A stretch of 64,000 bases of DNA from Oceanobacillus iheyensis HTE831 (lineage in GTDB: Bacteria > Bacillota > Bacilli > Bacillales > Amphibacillaceae), in NCBI RefSeq assembly GCF_000011245.1, contig NC_004193.1, positions 2,086,501 through 2,150,500 of the forward strand, written 5' to 3'. Within the stretch, counting starts at the first letter, position 1. Each line of letters begins with the position of its first letter. Of the stretch, positions 38,123 through 47,718 are shown piece by piece. The position numbers and the translations under genes are program-made. The notes beneath the pieces are model-generated. The model worked only from the letters and a program-made list of their open reading frames with translations, was not told the DNA's origin and did not search any database.

Positions 38123-38773
38123 ATGGAAGTTGGAGGTATCTGGGGCAATTTTTATTGGTTATGTCTTTGGATTATGCGATTGGCTTATATAAATATACTT
38201 TGGGGATTATTTACCATATTTGGATTAATTATCATCGGTTTCACTCCTGCAACTATCGCTATGTTTACTATTATTAGAAAGTGGTTAAAAAAAGAAACCG
38301 AAATACCAATATTTAATACTTTCTTTACTATATATAAAGAGGAATTTTTTAAATCGAATATATTTACCATTATTATTGGATCAATTGGACTCATACTACT
38401 TGTCGACTTATCTTTTCTTGGCACCATCTCAGAACATCCGATATACCCATTATTACTTGGCGGTCTATTTCTATGTGGATTTATCTATATAACTTTAATC
38501 CTTTACATATTTCCTTTATATGTCAATTTCAATTTATCACGTTGGCAATATATTAAGTATTCAATTTTAATTGGCTTAACTAATTTACATTATACAATTA
38601 CGATGATGGTAGCAATTAGTGGATTATATTATTTGTTTATGCGTATTCCCGGGCTTATTCCATTTTTTTCTATTAGTACAACAGGAGTAACAATTATGGG
38701 GATATCATATTTATCTTTTAAGAACCTTGATAAAAAAAGAAACAACCAGCAAGCTCAAAACACTTTGTCTTAA
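38123..38773 (+). CDS. YesL-like DUF624 membrane protein
   Basis: 216 aa with five or six hydrophobic spans. The N-terminal part (YWLCLWIMRLAYINILWGLFTIFGLIIIGFTPATIAMF) is the DUF624/YesL signature. The family is routinely next to CUT1 sugar transporters and AraC regulators in Bacillus pectin and glycan clusters, but its role is not established. The start is ATG at 38123 after a GGAGGGAG site; the upstream in-frame ATG at 38054 adds residues not typical of the family. 38 bp ahead of the regulator gene, likely one transcript. Confidence 0.85.
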   Translation: MEVGGIWGNFYWLCLWIMRLAYINILWGLFTIFGLIIIGFTPATIAMFTIIRKWLKKETEIPIFNTFFTIYKEEFFKSNIFTIIIGSIGLILLVDLSFLGTISEHPIYPLLLGGLFLCGFIYITLILYIFPLYVNFNLSRWQYIKYSILIGLTNLHYTITMMVAISGLYYLFMRIPGLIPFFSISTTGVTIMGISYLSFKNLDKKRNNQQAQNTLS

Positions 38774-38811
38774 AGGCTTCAAAAAGTATGCAGTCATTGG
38801 GGTAGATGTTT

Positions 38812-41115
38812 ATGAAAAAAAATTCTATTAAACATTATTATAAATTAATTACATTTTTGATCGTATTGAGCACTGTTCCTGTAATACTAGTTGGCGTTTT
38901 TTCTTATTTACGATCTTCCGAAATAATCGAAGCAAATGTAGCAGAAGAGAAACAACAAAGTGTTTATCAAATACAAACCAATGTTGAGCAAGTACTAAAA
39001 AGCGTTGATAACTCGCTTACACACTTTGTTCGCTCTCCAACTACTCAAGACATATTAAGAGATCCTCTAAATGCTGACAATTTTATTAGATACAACAATT
39101 TCAAACAAGAATTGGGACATTTGCAGACGTTAGAAACAGGTATTCAAGATGTTATTATGGTTAGTTTAGAGCATGAGTGGCTTATCAATAACAATGGTCT
39201 TCTTCGTCTTAATGAACAAAGTTATAATAAAATTCATGAAAAATATATGACTTCTACTAACTCCTCTTACTGGATTCTGGAGGAATATGATGACATTGTT
39301 TTGACGAATGACGCGCGTGATAATTGTAACTACTATATAAATCTAATTAAGAAACTCCCATTTCTTACATCAGATAAAACAGGTCTTGTAGGTGCACTTA
39401 TACCAACATGTACCTTAAATAATATTATGGCAGAACAAATTGTAACAGAAACGTTTATTATTTTGGACGAGTCCAACCAAATCATCGCTGATAGTAATCC
39501 AAATAATGTCGGTAACTATCTTACGGAAAATGAAGATTTAGGTAACCTTATTGATTTAGACTCAAGTAAAGGCCAATTCAATTCAACCATAGAAGATATC
39601 GATTATAAAATAACGTTTAGAAAATCTAGTTATAATAATTGGACATATGTATCAATGGTTAAAATAAGTGATCTCAACAAGCAATCCAGTTCCATCGGCT
39701 GGTTTACATTATTAGTTTGTACTATTTTATTAGTCATATCGCTAATTATAGCATTCATCGGAATTAGTATATTTTATAAACCAATACGACATTTACAAGA
39801 ATTCTTCACCAAGACTTTCACATCATCCACTAAATTTAGTACAAAAACTAAAAATGAATTCGATTTAATTAAATTTAATATCGAACAAATGCTTGATAAA
39901 AATGTTGAGTTAGAATCTCGGCTACAAAATCAGATTACCCAGCTAAGACAATTCTTTATTATACGATTATTGCAAGGTAAAATGGAACGCGAGGAAATTC
40001 CAGCGAAATTAAAATCATTTAAATACAATCAGACATGGTCAAGACTCTCCTTATTTACATTACAAATCGATTCATTGGATGATTCTAACTACCAATCAAA
40101 AGAAGAAGATGTCATTTTATTTGCAATAAATGCTATGATTGAAGATACCTTAGAAGAAGAATTACGATTTACCCCTGTAGTTATAAACCGAACACAGGTA
40201 ACAATACTTACACTGGATATTGAGTCTGAAGAAGAATACCACTTCTATTTAAATGAGTTAGCACAGATGATTCAATCTAAAATACGCAAGGAATTTGATC
40301 TTCCTGTAAGTATCGGTATTAGTCTGCCATACACCGAATTAGTTTCGACAAAAGATGCATATAAACAAGGGATGGAATCACTGAAATATAGATTAAAGCT
40401 AGGAAAAGAATCCATTATCTTCTATGAAAATTTAGATCGAAATTATCATTTTAATGGACAACTACCCTCAACCAATAAAAATTTAATTTTTGATTCCATT
40501 AAAGTTGCTGACCGTGAAAAAGTAGATAAAGGATTGCAAGAATTGTTTAATACTTTATTTGATAAGGAATTTAATCATAATCAATATCAGATATTTATAA
40601 TTAAGTTTCTTTATGATTTAATCGAATTAAAGCAATTATTAGGAGTAGATTTAAAAAATCTCGATGAAAGACCTCTTGTTCATGAATTGGAAAACCTAAG
40701 AACCTCAGATGACTTACAAAAATGGTTTAAAGATAACCTCATTTATCCAATTATCGAAAAAGTGGAGGAACGCACTGAATCCAAATACAAAACTATTTCA
40801 GATAAAATTATTCATATCATACAAAAAGAGTATGACACAGCTATATCATTGGATTCTATTGCAGCTAGACTACATTATAATCCCAATTATCTTAGTAGTA
40901 TCTTTCAAAAAGAGATGAAAACCACTTTCAGTGAATATTTATTGAAATATCGAATAAACATAGCAAAAAAATGGTTAGTAGATACGGATTTGTCTGTTAA
41001 AGATATTGCGATTAAACTGCAATACAATAATTCCCAAAACTTCATTCGTTCCTTTAGAAAAATCGAAGGTATTACTCCAGGAAAGTTTAGATCAGAAAAT
41101 AAAAAAACAGGATAA
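38812..41115 (+). CDS. Membrane-anchored AraC-family regulator (YesS/YtdP type)
   Basis: 767 aa. One membrane span near residues 11-31, an extracellular sensor region of about 250 residues, a second span near 290-315, a cytoplasmic linker, and a C-terminal AraC HTH pair (about 665-765: SLDSIAARLHYNPNYLSSIFQKEMKTTFSEYLLKYRI and VKDIAIKLQYNNSQNFIRSFRKIEGITPGKFR). It probably senses pectin oligomers outside and activates the divergent operon. ATG at 38812 has GGGGT 8 bp upstream. The stop lies inside the terminator hairpin. Confidence 0.92.
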   Translation: MKKNSIKHYYKLITFLIVLSTVPVILVGVFSYLRSSEIIEANVAEEKQQSVYQIQTNVEQVLKSVDNSLTHFVRSPTTQDILRDPLNADNFIRYNNFKQELGHLQTLETGIQDVIMVSLEHEWLINNNGLLRLNEQSYNKIHEKYMTSTNSSYWILEEYDDIVLTNDARDNCNYYINLIKKLPFLTSDKTGLVGALIPTCTLNNIMAEQIVTETFIILDESNQIIADSNPNNVGNYLTENEDLGNLIDLDSSKGQFNSTIEDIDYKITFRKSSYNNWTYVSMVKISDLNKQSSSIGWFTLLVCTILLVISLIIAFIGISIFYKPIRHLQEFFTKTFTSSTKFSTKTKNEFDLIKFNIEQMLDKNVELESRLQNQITQLRQFFIIRLLQGKMEREEIPAKLKSFKYNQTWSRLSLFTLQIDSLDDSNYQSKEEDVILFAINAMIEDTLEEELRFTPVVINRTQVTILTLDIESEEEYHFYLNELAQMIQSKIRKEFDLPVSIGISLPYTELVSTKDAYKQGMESLKYRLKLGKESIIFYENLDRNYHFNGQLPSTNKNLIFDSIKVADREKVDKGLQELFNTLFDKEFNHNQYQIFIIKFLYDLIELKQLLGVDLKNLDERPLVHELENLRTSDDLQKWFKDNLIYPIIEKVEERTESKYKTISDKIIHIIQKEYDTAISLDSIAARLHYNPNYLSSIFQKEMKTTFSEYLLKYRINIAKKWLVDTDLSVKDIAIKLQYNNSQNFIRSFRKIEGITPGKFRSENKKTG

Positions 41116-41152
41116 AAGTGATCTTTAAAAGACACTTTCACCCTGTTTTTTA
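41103..41152. terminator. Bidirectional terminator
   Basis: AAACAGG and AAAGTG pair with CACTTT and CCTGTTT around a short loop, flanked by A-run and T-run. It covers the stop codons of the convergent regulator and uronate-dehydrogenase-like genes. Confidence 0.85.
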
Positions 41153-41902
41153 TTTATTTTTTATTATGTCATTTGAATTCATTTTAGAAACAAACCCTAA
41201 TTTTTCTTTTGCATTATCATTACACCATGGTTTATTAGGATTATCAGAAACACCATAGAATGTTCCATATCCTATATCGCTTATAATAGCTTCCTTAAAT
41301 AAAGTAATGGTATCTACTTCTGAAAGCCATGTATGTCGATTACGTTTTAGGTTTTTATAAATTTCTGTTTCCTCATTTAATTTCACACTTCCAATCCTCA
41401 GATTGATTACAGAAATACCATATTGGTTACTAAAAGCAAAACCTATATTTTCTACAGCAAGCTTAAGTACTCCGTATAGTCCTTCTGAATAAGGATAATC
41501 GTTTACATTTATACTTCTTCCCAACTTTGATTTGCCTTCTGACTCATAATAATCTGTAACATGATTACTACTTGCAAAAACAACTTTTGGAATATTTAAT
41601 TCCTCGGCTGCCTTAAGGATATTATAAGAAGCTTTAAAATACACATCGACCATATCGTTCATCTCAGAAATATTAACAAGCCTTCCGACATTACCAGTTG
41701 ATAGCAGGTTTATTAATACATCTGTTCCATTAGGTATGTTATTAATAAGTTCTGTAAAATTTTTAGCATCTGTTTCCTTCGAGTTTGCACTATTTTCATC
41801 AACATTAACATCAAGACTATAAACATCGAATTCCTGTTTTAATCCTCTTTGCAAAATGGTCCCAATTGTTCCACTACCACCTATTAAAACAACTTTCCTC
41901 AT
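41150..41902 (-). CDS. Uronate dehydrogenase-like NAD-dependent SDR
   Basis: 250 aa extended SDR. NAD motif VVLIGGSGTIGTIL at the N-terminus. KVVFASSNHVTDYY and YPYSEGLYGVLKLAVENIG contain the Ser and the YxxxK pair. INLRIGS and WLSEVDTITLF are close to bacterial uronate dehydrogenases, which oxidise galacturonate or glucuronate to the aldarolactone. Substrate specificity is inference from motif resemblance and the pectin context. Convergent with the regulator gene and 98 bp after the hydrolase, so possibly a two-gene unit. Confidence 0.75.
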   Translation of the reverse strand: MRKVVLIGGSGTIGTILQRGLKQEFDVYSLDVNVDENSANSKETDAKNFTELINNIPNGTDVLINLLSTGNVGRLVNISEMNDMVDVYFKASYNILKAAEELNIPKVVFASSNHVTDYYESEGKSKLGRSINVNDYPYSEGLYGVLKLAVENIGFAFSNQYGISVINLRIGSVKLNEETEIYKNLKRNRHTWLSEVDTITLFKEAIISDIGYGTFYGVSDNPNKPWCNDNAKEKLGFVSKMNSNDIIKNK

Positions 41903-42000
41903 ACAGGCACCTCCATCAGTAATATACCCATTATTTAGAAGTTGTATGTTAATTTAAATTTGAATATCTCAAATTGCAAGCTATTCTACACCTATATAAG

Positions 42001-43008
42001 CTAATTAAGATTCTGTATTAGCCAGGAAAAGGATTCTTCTCCATTAATTTCATGACCACCATTAAAATAATGGGCTTCTAATTCAGTTTCTGCATTATAA
42101 GCCTTATATATTTTTAGTAGCTTGTTCATACTTATCTCAACTTGGTCCATGGGGAAAAGTTTATCGTCTTTTCCGGATTCAATAAAAAGTGGCCTTGGAG
42201 CAATTAAGGCTATTAATTCATCCATCTCTCCAATTTCAAGTATGCCTGGTATATAATTATCAAGACAGTGTCTTCTACTCATAATACTCCCTTTAAATGT
42301 ACTCAAATATCCACTGAGTACAGTTGCTTTGATCCTTTCATCGAGTATGGACGTAAATGCTGCAACTAAGCCTCCACCTGAAAAACCGAAACTACCGATT
42401 TTTTCCTCATCGACCATATTAAACGATTGAATATAGTCTAATACCCGTTTTATCTCCTGGACCCTTAAACCTGCTAATGTCTTCCCCATTAACAATAGTT
42501 GACTCCCAATTTCAAAGCATGAATTTTCAAGTGGTTGCTCTGCATTCATATCTTCATCCAGTCTGCGGTCGCCAAATCCAATAATCCCTGGTACCACAAC
42601 AATTACTCCTTTGTTTACTAACCTAGCAGCAAACTTATTATGGATTCCTGTAAATTTACATTGTTCGCCATTAATGTTTAATCCAATCGCTTCTTTCATC
42701 CCATAGCCGTGTCCATGAAGCGCCAAAACAGTTGGTAGCTTTCGTTTCTTCTTTTTGTTGGGAATAAGTATATAAAGTGGGATTCGCAGCGGCTGGATAG
42801 AAGTAATTTCCATACAGATTAATTTATAATTTTCTAATTTTCTTCTTTCCAGTACCTTAGGGTTAAAGTGAACACTGTTATTTTGAAATTCTCCTAAAGC
42901 ATGGCTGACACAATCTTTCATCCCTTTACCATGTGTTTTATCATGTTTGTCTAAGGAATGGATGGTATTAATGTATTGTTGATTTAAGAACATGCTAATA
43001 TTATTCAA
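42001..43008 (-). CDS. Alpha/beta hydrolase (carbohydrate-esterase-like, Abhydrolase_7 type)
   Basis: About 335 aa with no signal peptide. The nucleophile elbow GFSGGG is near residue 218, preceded by ALHGHGYG (oxyanion region). PRPLFIESGKDDKLFP holds the acid Asp, and HYFNGGHEING the His. Resembles YtaP/acetyl-xylan-esterase-related hydrolases found in plant-polymer clusters; the true substrate is unknown. I prefer the TTG start at 43008, with GGAGGG 7 bp upstream; an in-frame TTG at 43023 overlaps the ribosome site, and ATG at 42993 has none. Confidence 0.78.
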   Translation of the reverse strand: MNNISMFLNQQYINTIHSLDKHDKTHGKGMKDCVSHALGEFQNNSVHFNPKVLERRKLENYKLICMEITSIQPLRIPLYILIPNKKKKRKLPTVLALHGHGYGMKEAIGLNINGEQCKFTGIHNKFAARLVNKGVIVVVPGIIGFGDRRLDEDMNAEQPLENSCFEIGSQLLLMGKTLAGLRVQEIKRVLDYIQSFNMVDEEKIGSFGFSGGGLVAAFTSILDERIKATVLSGYLSTFKGSIMSRRHCLDNYIPGILEIGEMDELIALIAPRPLFIESGKDDKLFPMDQVEISMNKLLKIYKAYNAETELEAHYFNGGHEINGEESFSWLIQNLN

Positions 43009-43199
43009 TCGATTTCCCTCCAATGCTTCAGATATTTATAATCTTATATTTTATAATAGAGTAATATTTCAGATAAATATAGATTGACTTCCATGTTTTA
43101 ACATCAAAAATAAGTAAAATGATTTCCATACCTGCTATTTCTATTTAGTAAAAAAAGATTAAATCGACTAGTTATTGTATTTTACGCACTTCTCCTAAC

Positions 43200-43226
43200 A
43201 CTTCCAAATTTCTATTTCATACTATA
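43200..43226 (+). promoter_or_regulatory. Sigma-K-type promoter before the glycosyltransferase pair
   Basis: AC at 43200-43201, 16-bp spacer, CATACTATA (43218-43226), an exact fit to AC-N16-CATAnnnTA. It is 35 bp ahead of the ATG. Confidence 0.65.
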
Positions 43227-43261
43227 TAGAAGATGTTATTTCAATACTGGAGGAAATCAGA

Positions 43262-44257
43262 ATGGTAAATAAACCAATAAATGACAGCACAATTAAGGGA
43301 AAACATATCCTAATCTATGATCGACTATGGTGGATTCAAGGACAAAGAGCGTTACTTTTACAAAAATATCACCCAAATTTAGAAATAATGTCCTATCATG
43401 ATTTTTTAGACTTGGTAAAGCAAAAAGGAGTAAAGATGGTTAACAAAGAATATGAAGTAATATCAACCTTAGGTTTATGGACAGCCGAACGCCTTATTCA
43501 ACATAATGTTCATGTATATTCTTCTGTTGCTGGCTCATATAGTTACCTCGCTACAAATCAAGATGATTTTCGTGAATGGGCAGAACAAATCAAACCGAAT
43601 AATCGCTATATCAAACAAGTAATTAAAAAAATTGATAGGATCGGTGCCGTAAATAAAAAACTAGCTAATACTATTAAAAAATACTGTCCAGATAAACATG
43701 TAGATTATGTAAAGGCTTTTGTTGAAACTGATAAATTTAAACCATTGCCTTTACCCCAAAAAGATACATCTGTTTTTACCATAGGTTGGGTAGGTAATTC
43801 CGATAAACGCTCCAAAAATTACCATACGGTATATAAGGCTATTAAAAATCATTACAAAAACGACTCTACGATTGTATTTAAAGAAGCAACAAAAGAAAGC
43901 AGAATTGATAGAACAGATATGCCAGAATTTTATAACTCTATTGATTTACTACTGGTTACTGGGGCGAATGAAGGTCTTCCAAATCCTGCTATGGAGGCTT
44001 ATGCATGTGGAGTACCTGTATTAGGCACAAATATAGGTATTATTAAAGACTGGGCATCACCAAATGCAAAATCATTCATTCTCAACTCCGATGATCCTAG
44101 AAAGTTTATATATAAGATTAATCAATTAAAATCTAATCCAAAGCTTCATCAAACACTAAAAAAAGAAATCCGAAAAAATATAGAGAATAACTGGACTATT
44201 AAACAAAATATTGATGGTTGGTTATATACATTATTCAATATAGGTGGTGAACGTTAA
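43262..44257 (+). CDS. GT4-family glycosyltransferase
   Basis: 331 aa, GT-B fold. The C-terminal half has IGWVGNSDKRSKNYHTVYKAI (donor domain start) and the GT4 signature DLLLVTGANEGLPNPAMEAYACGVPVLGTNIG near residues 225-260, with the conserved E-x7-E. No membrane span, so peripheral or cytosolic. GGAGG 8 bp before ATG. It may correspond to B. subtilis YtcC, a GerE/sigma-K-dependent glycosyltransferase, but it is shorter than I recall for YtcC. Overlaps the next gene by 1 bp. Confidence 0.87.
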   Translation: MVNKPINDSTIKGKHILIYDRLWWIQGQRALLLQKYHPNLEIMSYHDFLDLVKQKGVKMVNKEYEVISTLGLWTAERLIQHNVHVYSSVAGSYSYLATNQDDFREWAEQIKPNNRYIKQVIKKIDRIGAVNKKLANTIKKYCPDKHVDYVKAFVETDKFKPLPLPQKDTSVFTIGWVGNSDKRSKNYHTVYKAIKNHYKNDSTIVFKEATKESRIDRTDMPEFYNSIDLLLVTGANEGLPNPAMEAYACGVPVLGTNIGIIKDWASPNAKSFILNSDDPRKFIYKINQLKSNPKLHQTLKKEIRKNIENNWTIKQNIDGWLYTLFNIGGER

Positions 44258-45102
44258 TGAAAAAAATATGTGTCGCCGTTTATGTGTTTGGTAGTTATAC
44301 TCGCTATGCACCTTATTATATTTATAGCATTTTAAAAAGTTATCCTGATTACTATGTGAAAGTATTTTCTAAAGATCCGCTTACAGCAAACGAAAATAAA
44401 GCCTTAGAACTCATTCGAAATGAAGTTTCACCTAACTTCGAAGTTGTGGAAGGGTATTTAGACGACTATATTAACTTAGATGATCCATCTAAAATGGTTG
44501 GTAGTATTGGAACGATTTTGCGTTTCCTAATTCCATATGAAGAATTCAAAGACTTTGAATATGTTTATATAGGAGATATCGACTTTTTAATAATTCGTGA
44601 AAAGCCCACCTTAGTAGATGTCCATAAAAAACATTCTAAAAAAATCGGAGTACCTTATAGTAATGCTATTCGCCCCGATTCAAAACGTTTAACAGGATTA
44701 CATTTTTTCAAGGTAAAAGATTATTACAAAAAAATGAATCCGATTATTGAATATTATTTAGAAAATCCTAGCATATTGTACGATGAAGTAAGAGCATTAC
44801 GTTATGATGAAGAATTTCTATATAAAATTATCGAAAAAGGTATAGGTTTCGGAAAGATAGAAGAACATTTTTTTCGGCCGCCGCACGGTTTTCATATTGG
44901 AGTCGGTAGACAAGGAGATAACAACGAAAGATTAAGAAAAATGGATCGATATCTAAATCAGAAAAAGCTTATTAGACAAGGGGTTATTGATCAACTAGAT
45001 GCTTTTTATAACGATCCAGTATTTAAAAAAATAATGTTATTAAGTCCGGATAAAGACATTAAGTTTCTTGGAGAACGAATAAAGCACTTTAAATCTTTAT
45101 AA
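44257..45102 (+). CDS. GT8-like glycosyltransferase
   Basis: 281 aa. KKICVAVYVFGSYTRYAPYYIYSIL opens like GT-A family 8 enzymes. YVYIGDIDFLI (about 105-115) holds a DxD metal site, and HFFKVKDYYKKM plus a late His/Gly stretch (HGFHIGVGRQGD) fit the fold. The start overlaps the previous stop (TAATG), so translation is coupled. Donor and acceptor unknown. Confidence 0.78.
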   Translation: MKKICVAVYVFGSYTRYAPYYIYSILKSYPDYYVKVFSKDPLTANENKALELIRNEVSPNFEVVEGYLDDYINLDDPSKMVGSIGTILRFLIPYEEFKDFEYVYIGDIDFLIIREKPTLVDVHKKHSKKIGVPYSNAIRPDSKRLTGLHFFKVKDYYKKMNPIIEYYLENPSILYDEVRALRYDEEFLYKIIEKGIGFGKIEEHFFRPPHGFHIGVGRQGDNNERLRKMDRYLNQKKLIRQGVIDQLDAFYNDPVFKKIMLLSPDKDIKFLGERIKHFKSL

Positions 45103-45140
45103 TAATTCATTCTAAATAAAGTCATAAAAGTGATGTAGAG

Positions 45141-45180
45141 AAAAGAGAGCAGTCGAATAGAAAACCGACTGCTCTCTTTT
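45141..45180. terminator. Bidirectional terminator
   Basis: AAAAGAGAGCAGTCG pairs perfectly with CGACTGCTCTCTTTT. Serves the glycosyltransferase pair rightward and metQ leftward. Confidence 0.9.
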
Positions 45181-45187
45181 CATCTGA

Positions 45188-46012
45188 CTATTTATCCAGC
45201 ATCCACTGAGGTTTACCAAACCCCTGAAATTCATCATCTATTATTTGTTCAAATTCATCGGATTCCACAATTTCTTTAATATCTTTTACCCACTGCTCCT
45301 CCATATCTGCTGTATTAACTACAACTCGATTTCGATAATCATCTGGCATATCTTCTAATACTAATGCATCTAATAGATCCATATCTGCTGAAAGTGCAAA
45401 ATTTCCCGGTACCGCTGAAGCATCCTCAGAATCTACTAATCGTGGCAATTGAGCGGCTTCTACTTCTTGAAACTCAATATTTTTTGGGTTTTTCACAATA
45501 TCTTTAACAGATGCTTTTAATGGATCGACTTCGTTACTAATTTCTATAAGACCCGCATCTTCTAACATGATTAATGTCCTTGCTAAGTTCGTAGGGTCAT
45601 TCGCTATAGTAATCTTACTTCCTTCTTCAATAGCCTCGACACTATCATAGGAGTTGGAATATAGTCCCATAGGAGCTGTAGGTACAATAATTACTTCAGA
45701 TAAATCCATACCATTTTCCTCTGCGAATGCTTCATAATAAATCTTATGCTGAAAAAGATTGGCATCAATATCTCCATTATGTAATGCATTATTCGGTTGT
45801 ATATAATCCGTGAATTCTGTATTATTCACTTCATACCCTTTTTCCTCTAATAATGGTGTAATAGCATTTGTCACCATATCACTATAGGGTCCTACAGTAG
45901 CTCCAAATTCAATCGTATTCTTTTCTTCATTTCCACCATTTGCTTCTTCACTCCCACATGCTGTCAATAATGTAACACTTAATAGAGTTGCTAAAAATAA
46001 TTTCCACTTCAT
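45188..46012 (-). CDS. metQ: Methionine ABC transporter substrate-binding lipoprotein
   Basis: 274 aa NlpA/MetQ fold. Lipoprotein signal with C19 in LLTACG. Family segments IEFGATVGPYSDMVTNAITPLLEEKGYEV and DYIQPNNALHNGDIDANLFQHKIYYEAF (tryptophan-free D-methionine/methionine pocket region) are clear. The start is ATG at 46012 with AGGAG 8 bp upstream, rather than GTG at 46021. Last gene of metNIQ under SAM-riboswitch control. Confidence 0.95.
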   Translation of the reverse strand: MKWKLFLATLLSVTLLTACGSEEANGGNEEKNTIEFGATVGPYSDMVTNAITPLLEEKGYEVNNTEFTDYIQPNNALHNGDIDANLFQHKIYYEAFAEENGMDLSEVIIVPTAPMGLYSNSYDSVEAIEEGSKITIANDPTNLARTLIMLEDAGLIEISNEVDPLKASVKDIVKNPKNIEFQEVEAAQLPRLVDSEDASAVPGNFALSADMDLLDALVLEDMPDDYRNRVVVNTADMEEQWVKDIKEIVESDEFEQIIDDEFQGFGKPQWMLDK

Positions 46013-46032
46013 ATGAACCACTCCTTTATTCT

Positions 46033-46698
46033 TTAACGTTTATTTACACTCTTTGCAATAAAATCACCAAAATATTGAATAAATTGTACTAGTACAATAA
46101 GAACGATTACTGTAGTGAACATTACCATATCATCATAACGATAATAACCGTAGCGAATGGCTAAATCACCGATACCTCCTCCCCCAACAGTACCAGCCAT
46201 AGCAGAGTAGCCTACTAAACTAATTGCCGTAATAGTGAGTCCACTAATAAAACCAGGTTTTGCTTCTGGATAAACAATATCCTTAATAATTAACCATGGT
46301 GATGCTCCAGTTGCAATAGCAGCTTCAATCACACCTCGGTCTATTTCCCTCGCTGCGGATTCTACAATTCTTGCATAGAATGGAATCGCTGCAACAGACA
46401 ATGATACGGATGCTGCTAATGGTCCTGTTGTTGTATCGACTAGCCACTTTGTAAATGGAAGTAAAAATACTAATAAAATGATGAATGGAATCGAACGAAT
46501 TAAATTAACAACCACACCTAATGTCGATTTAACAAATCTATTTTCTAAAAATAACCCTTGTTCTGTAACATATAGAAGAATACCAATAGGTAGGCCGATA
46601 ATTAATGCAACAATTAAACCCAGACCTACCATGAGCATGGTTTCTAAGAAAGCTTGATTCAACTCAGGAAGTAAATTTAAAATACTAGTAAGATACAT
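46033..46698 (-). CDS. metI: Methionine ABC transporter permease
   Basis: 221 aa with five membrane spans. EAA-type loop IEAAIATGASPWLIIKDIVYPEA near residues 130-150. Overlaps the 3' end of metN by 14 bp, so translation is coupled. Moves methionine inward with MetN and MetQ. Confidence 0.96.
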   Translation of the reverse strand: MYLTSILNLLPELNQAFLETMLMVGLGLIVALIIGLPIGILLYVTEQGLFLENRFVKSTLGVVVNLIRSIPFIILLVFLLPFTKWLVDTTTGPLAASVSLSVAAIPFYARIVESAAREIDRGVIEAAIATGASPWLIIKDIVYPEAKPGFISGLTITAISLVGYSAMAGTVGGGGIGDLAIRYGYYRYDDMVMFTTVIVLIVLVQFIQYFGDFIAKSVNKR

Positions 46699-47701
46699 GT
46701 TGAATCACCTCCACTTGCTTTATGCGCTCTTCTAAGTAGCTAATAGCACTACTTATTTCCGAGGGATCTCCGCTTACTTCCATAATGAAAACACCTAATG
46801 GTTTGTCTTTTATGTATTCTACTTTTCCATGAAGAATATTTCCTTTCACCTTATGTTGTTGTAACATATCAGATACGACTGATTCAGCAGCAATATCTCC
46901 ACGAAACTGCAGTTTAAGTAGTGTACCATTACATTGTTTTAGCAACGCTTCAGGTAATTGAAAGTCTAAAACTGTGTGGATAAAGTCTTTCGTTAATTTC
47001 TCGTTTGGATCTGAAAAGATATCATATGTCTTCCCATTTTCAATGACTTTACCGTTTTGCATCACAGCGCAACGATCACATATTTCTTTTACTACTTCCA
47101 TCTCATGAGTAATGATTACAATCGTTATCCCAATTTGTTCATTTATTTTTTTAAGTAGTTTTAAAATTGATTTTGTTGTACTTGGGTCTAATGCAGATGT
47201 TGCTTCATCACAAAGTAATACCTTTGGGTTATTCGCAAGTGCTCTTGCTATACTAACCCTTTGTTTTTGTCCTCCACTTAATTGAGAGGGATATTGGTTT
47301 GCTTTATCCTCAATTCCAACTAGATTCAATAGTTCTAGAGCTCTTTTATTCCGCTCCAACTTACCAACACCAGCTGCTTTGAGTGCAAATGAGACATTTT
47401 CCACTACTGTTTTGGAAGAAACTAAATAGAATCCTTGAAAAATCATCCCTATAGATTGTCTTGCCTTACGTAATTGTTTATTGTTTAGCTCTAATAAGTC
47501 AATTCCATCAACAAATACCCTACCCTTTGTCGGCCTTTCCAGTACATTCATACAACGTAAAAGCGTACTTTTACCTGCACCGCTATATCCAACGATGCCA
47601 TATATTTCTCCCTTTTTGATATCAAGGGAAACTTGATCTACCCCTATCACTCTTCTCTTTTTAGATTCATAGTGTTTCTCGATATTTTCCAACTGAATCA
47701 T
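46685..47701 (-). CDS. metN: Methionine ABC transporter ATPase
   Basis: 338 aa. Walker A GYSGAGKST, signature LSGGQKQRV, Walker B VLLCDEATSALDP and H-loop ITHEM. The C-terminal ~95 residues form the NIL/ACT-like domain that lets methionine inhibit transport. ATG at 47701 (MIQLENIEKHYES) is preferred; GTG at 47710 is an in-frame alternative, and the ribosome site is weak for both. First gene after the SAM-I riboswitch. Confidence 0.95.
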   Translation of the reverse strand: MIQLENIEKHYESKKRRVIGVDQVSLDIKKGEIYGIVGYSGAGKSTLLRCMNVLERPTKGRVFVDGIDLLELNNKQLRKARQSIGMIFQGFYLVSSKTVVENVSFALKAAGVGKLERNKRALELLNLVGIEDKANQYPSQLSGGQKQRVSIARALANNPKVLLCDEATSALDPSTTKSILKLLKKINEQIGITIVIITHEMEVVKEICDRCAVMQNGKVIENGKTYDIFSDPNEKLTKDFIHTVLDFQLPEALLKQCNGTLLKLQFRGDIAAESVVSDMLQQHKVKGNILHGKVEYIKDKPLGVFIMEVSGDPSEISSAISYLEERIKQVEVIQHVSY

Positions 47702-47718
47702 ACATAACACATCCCATC

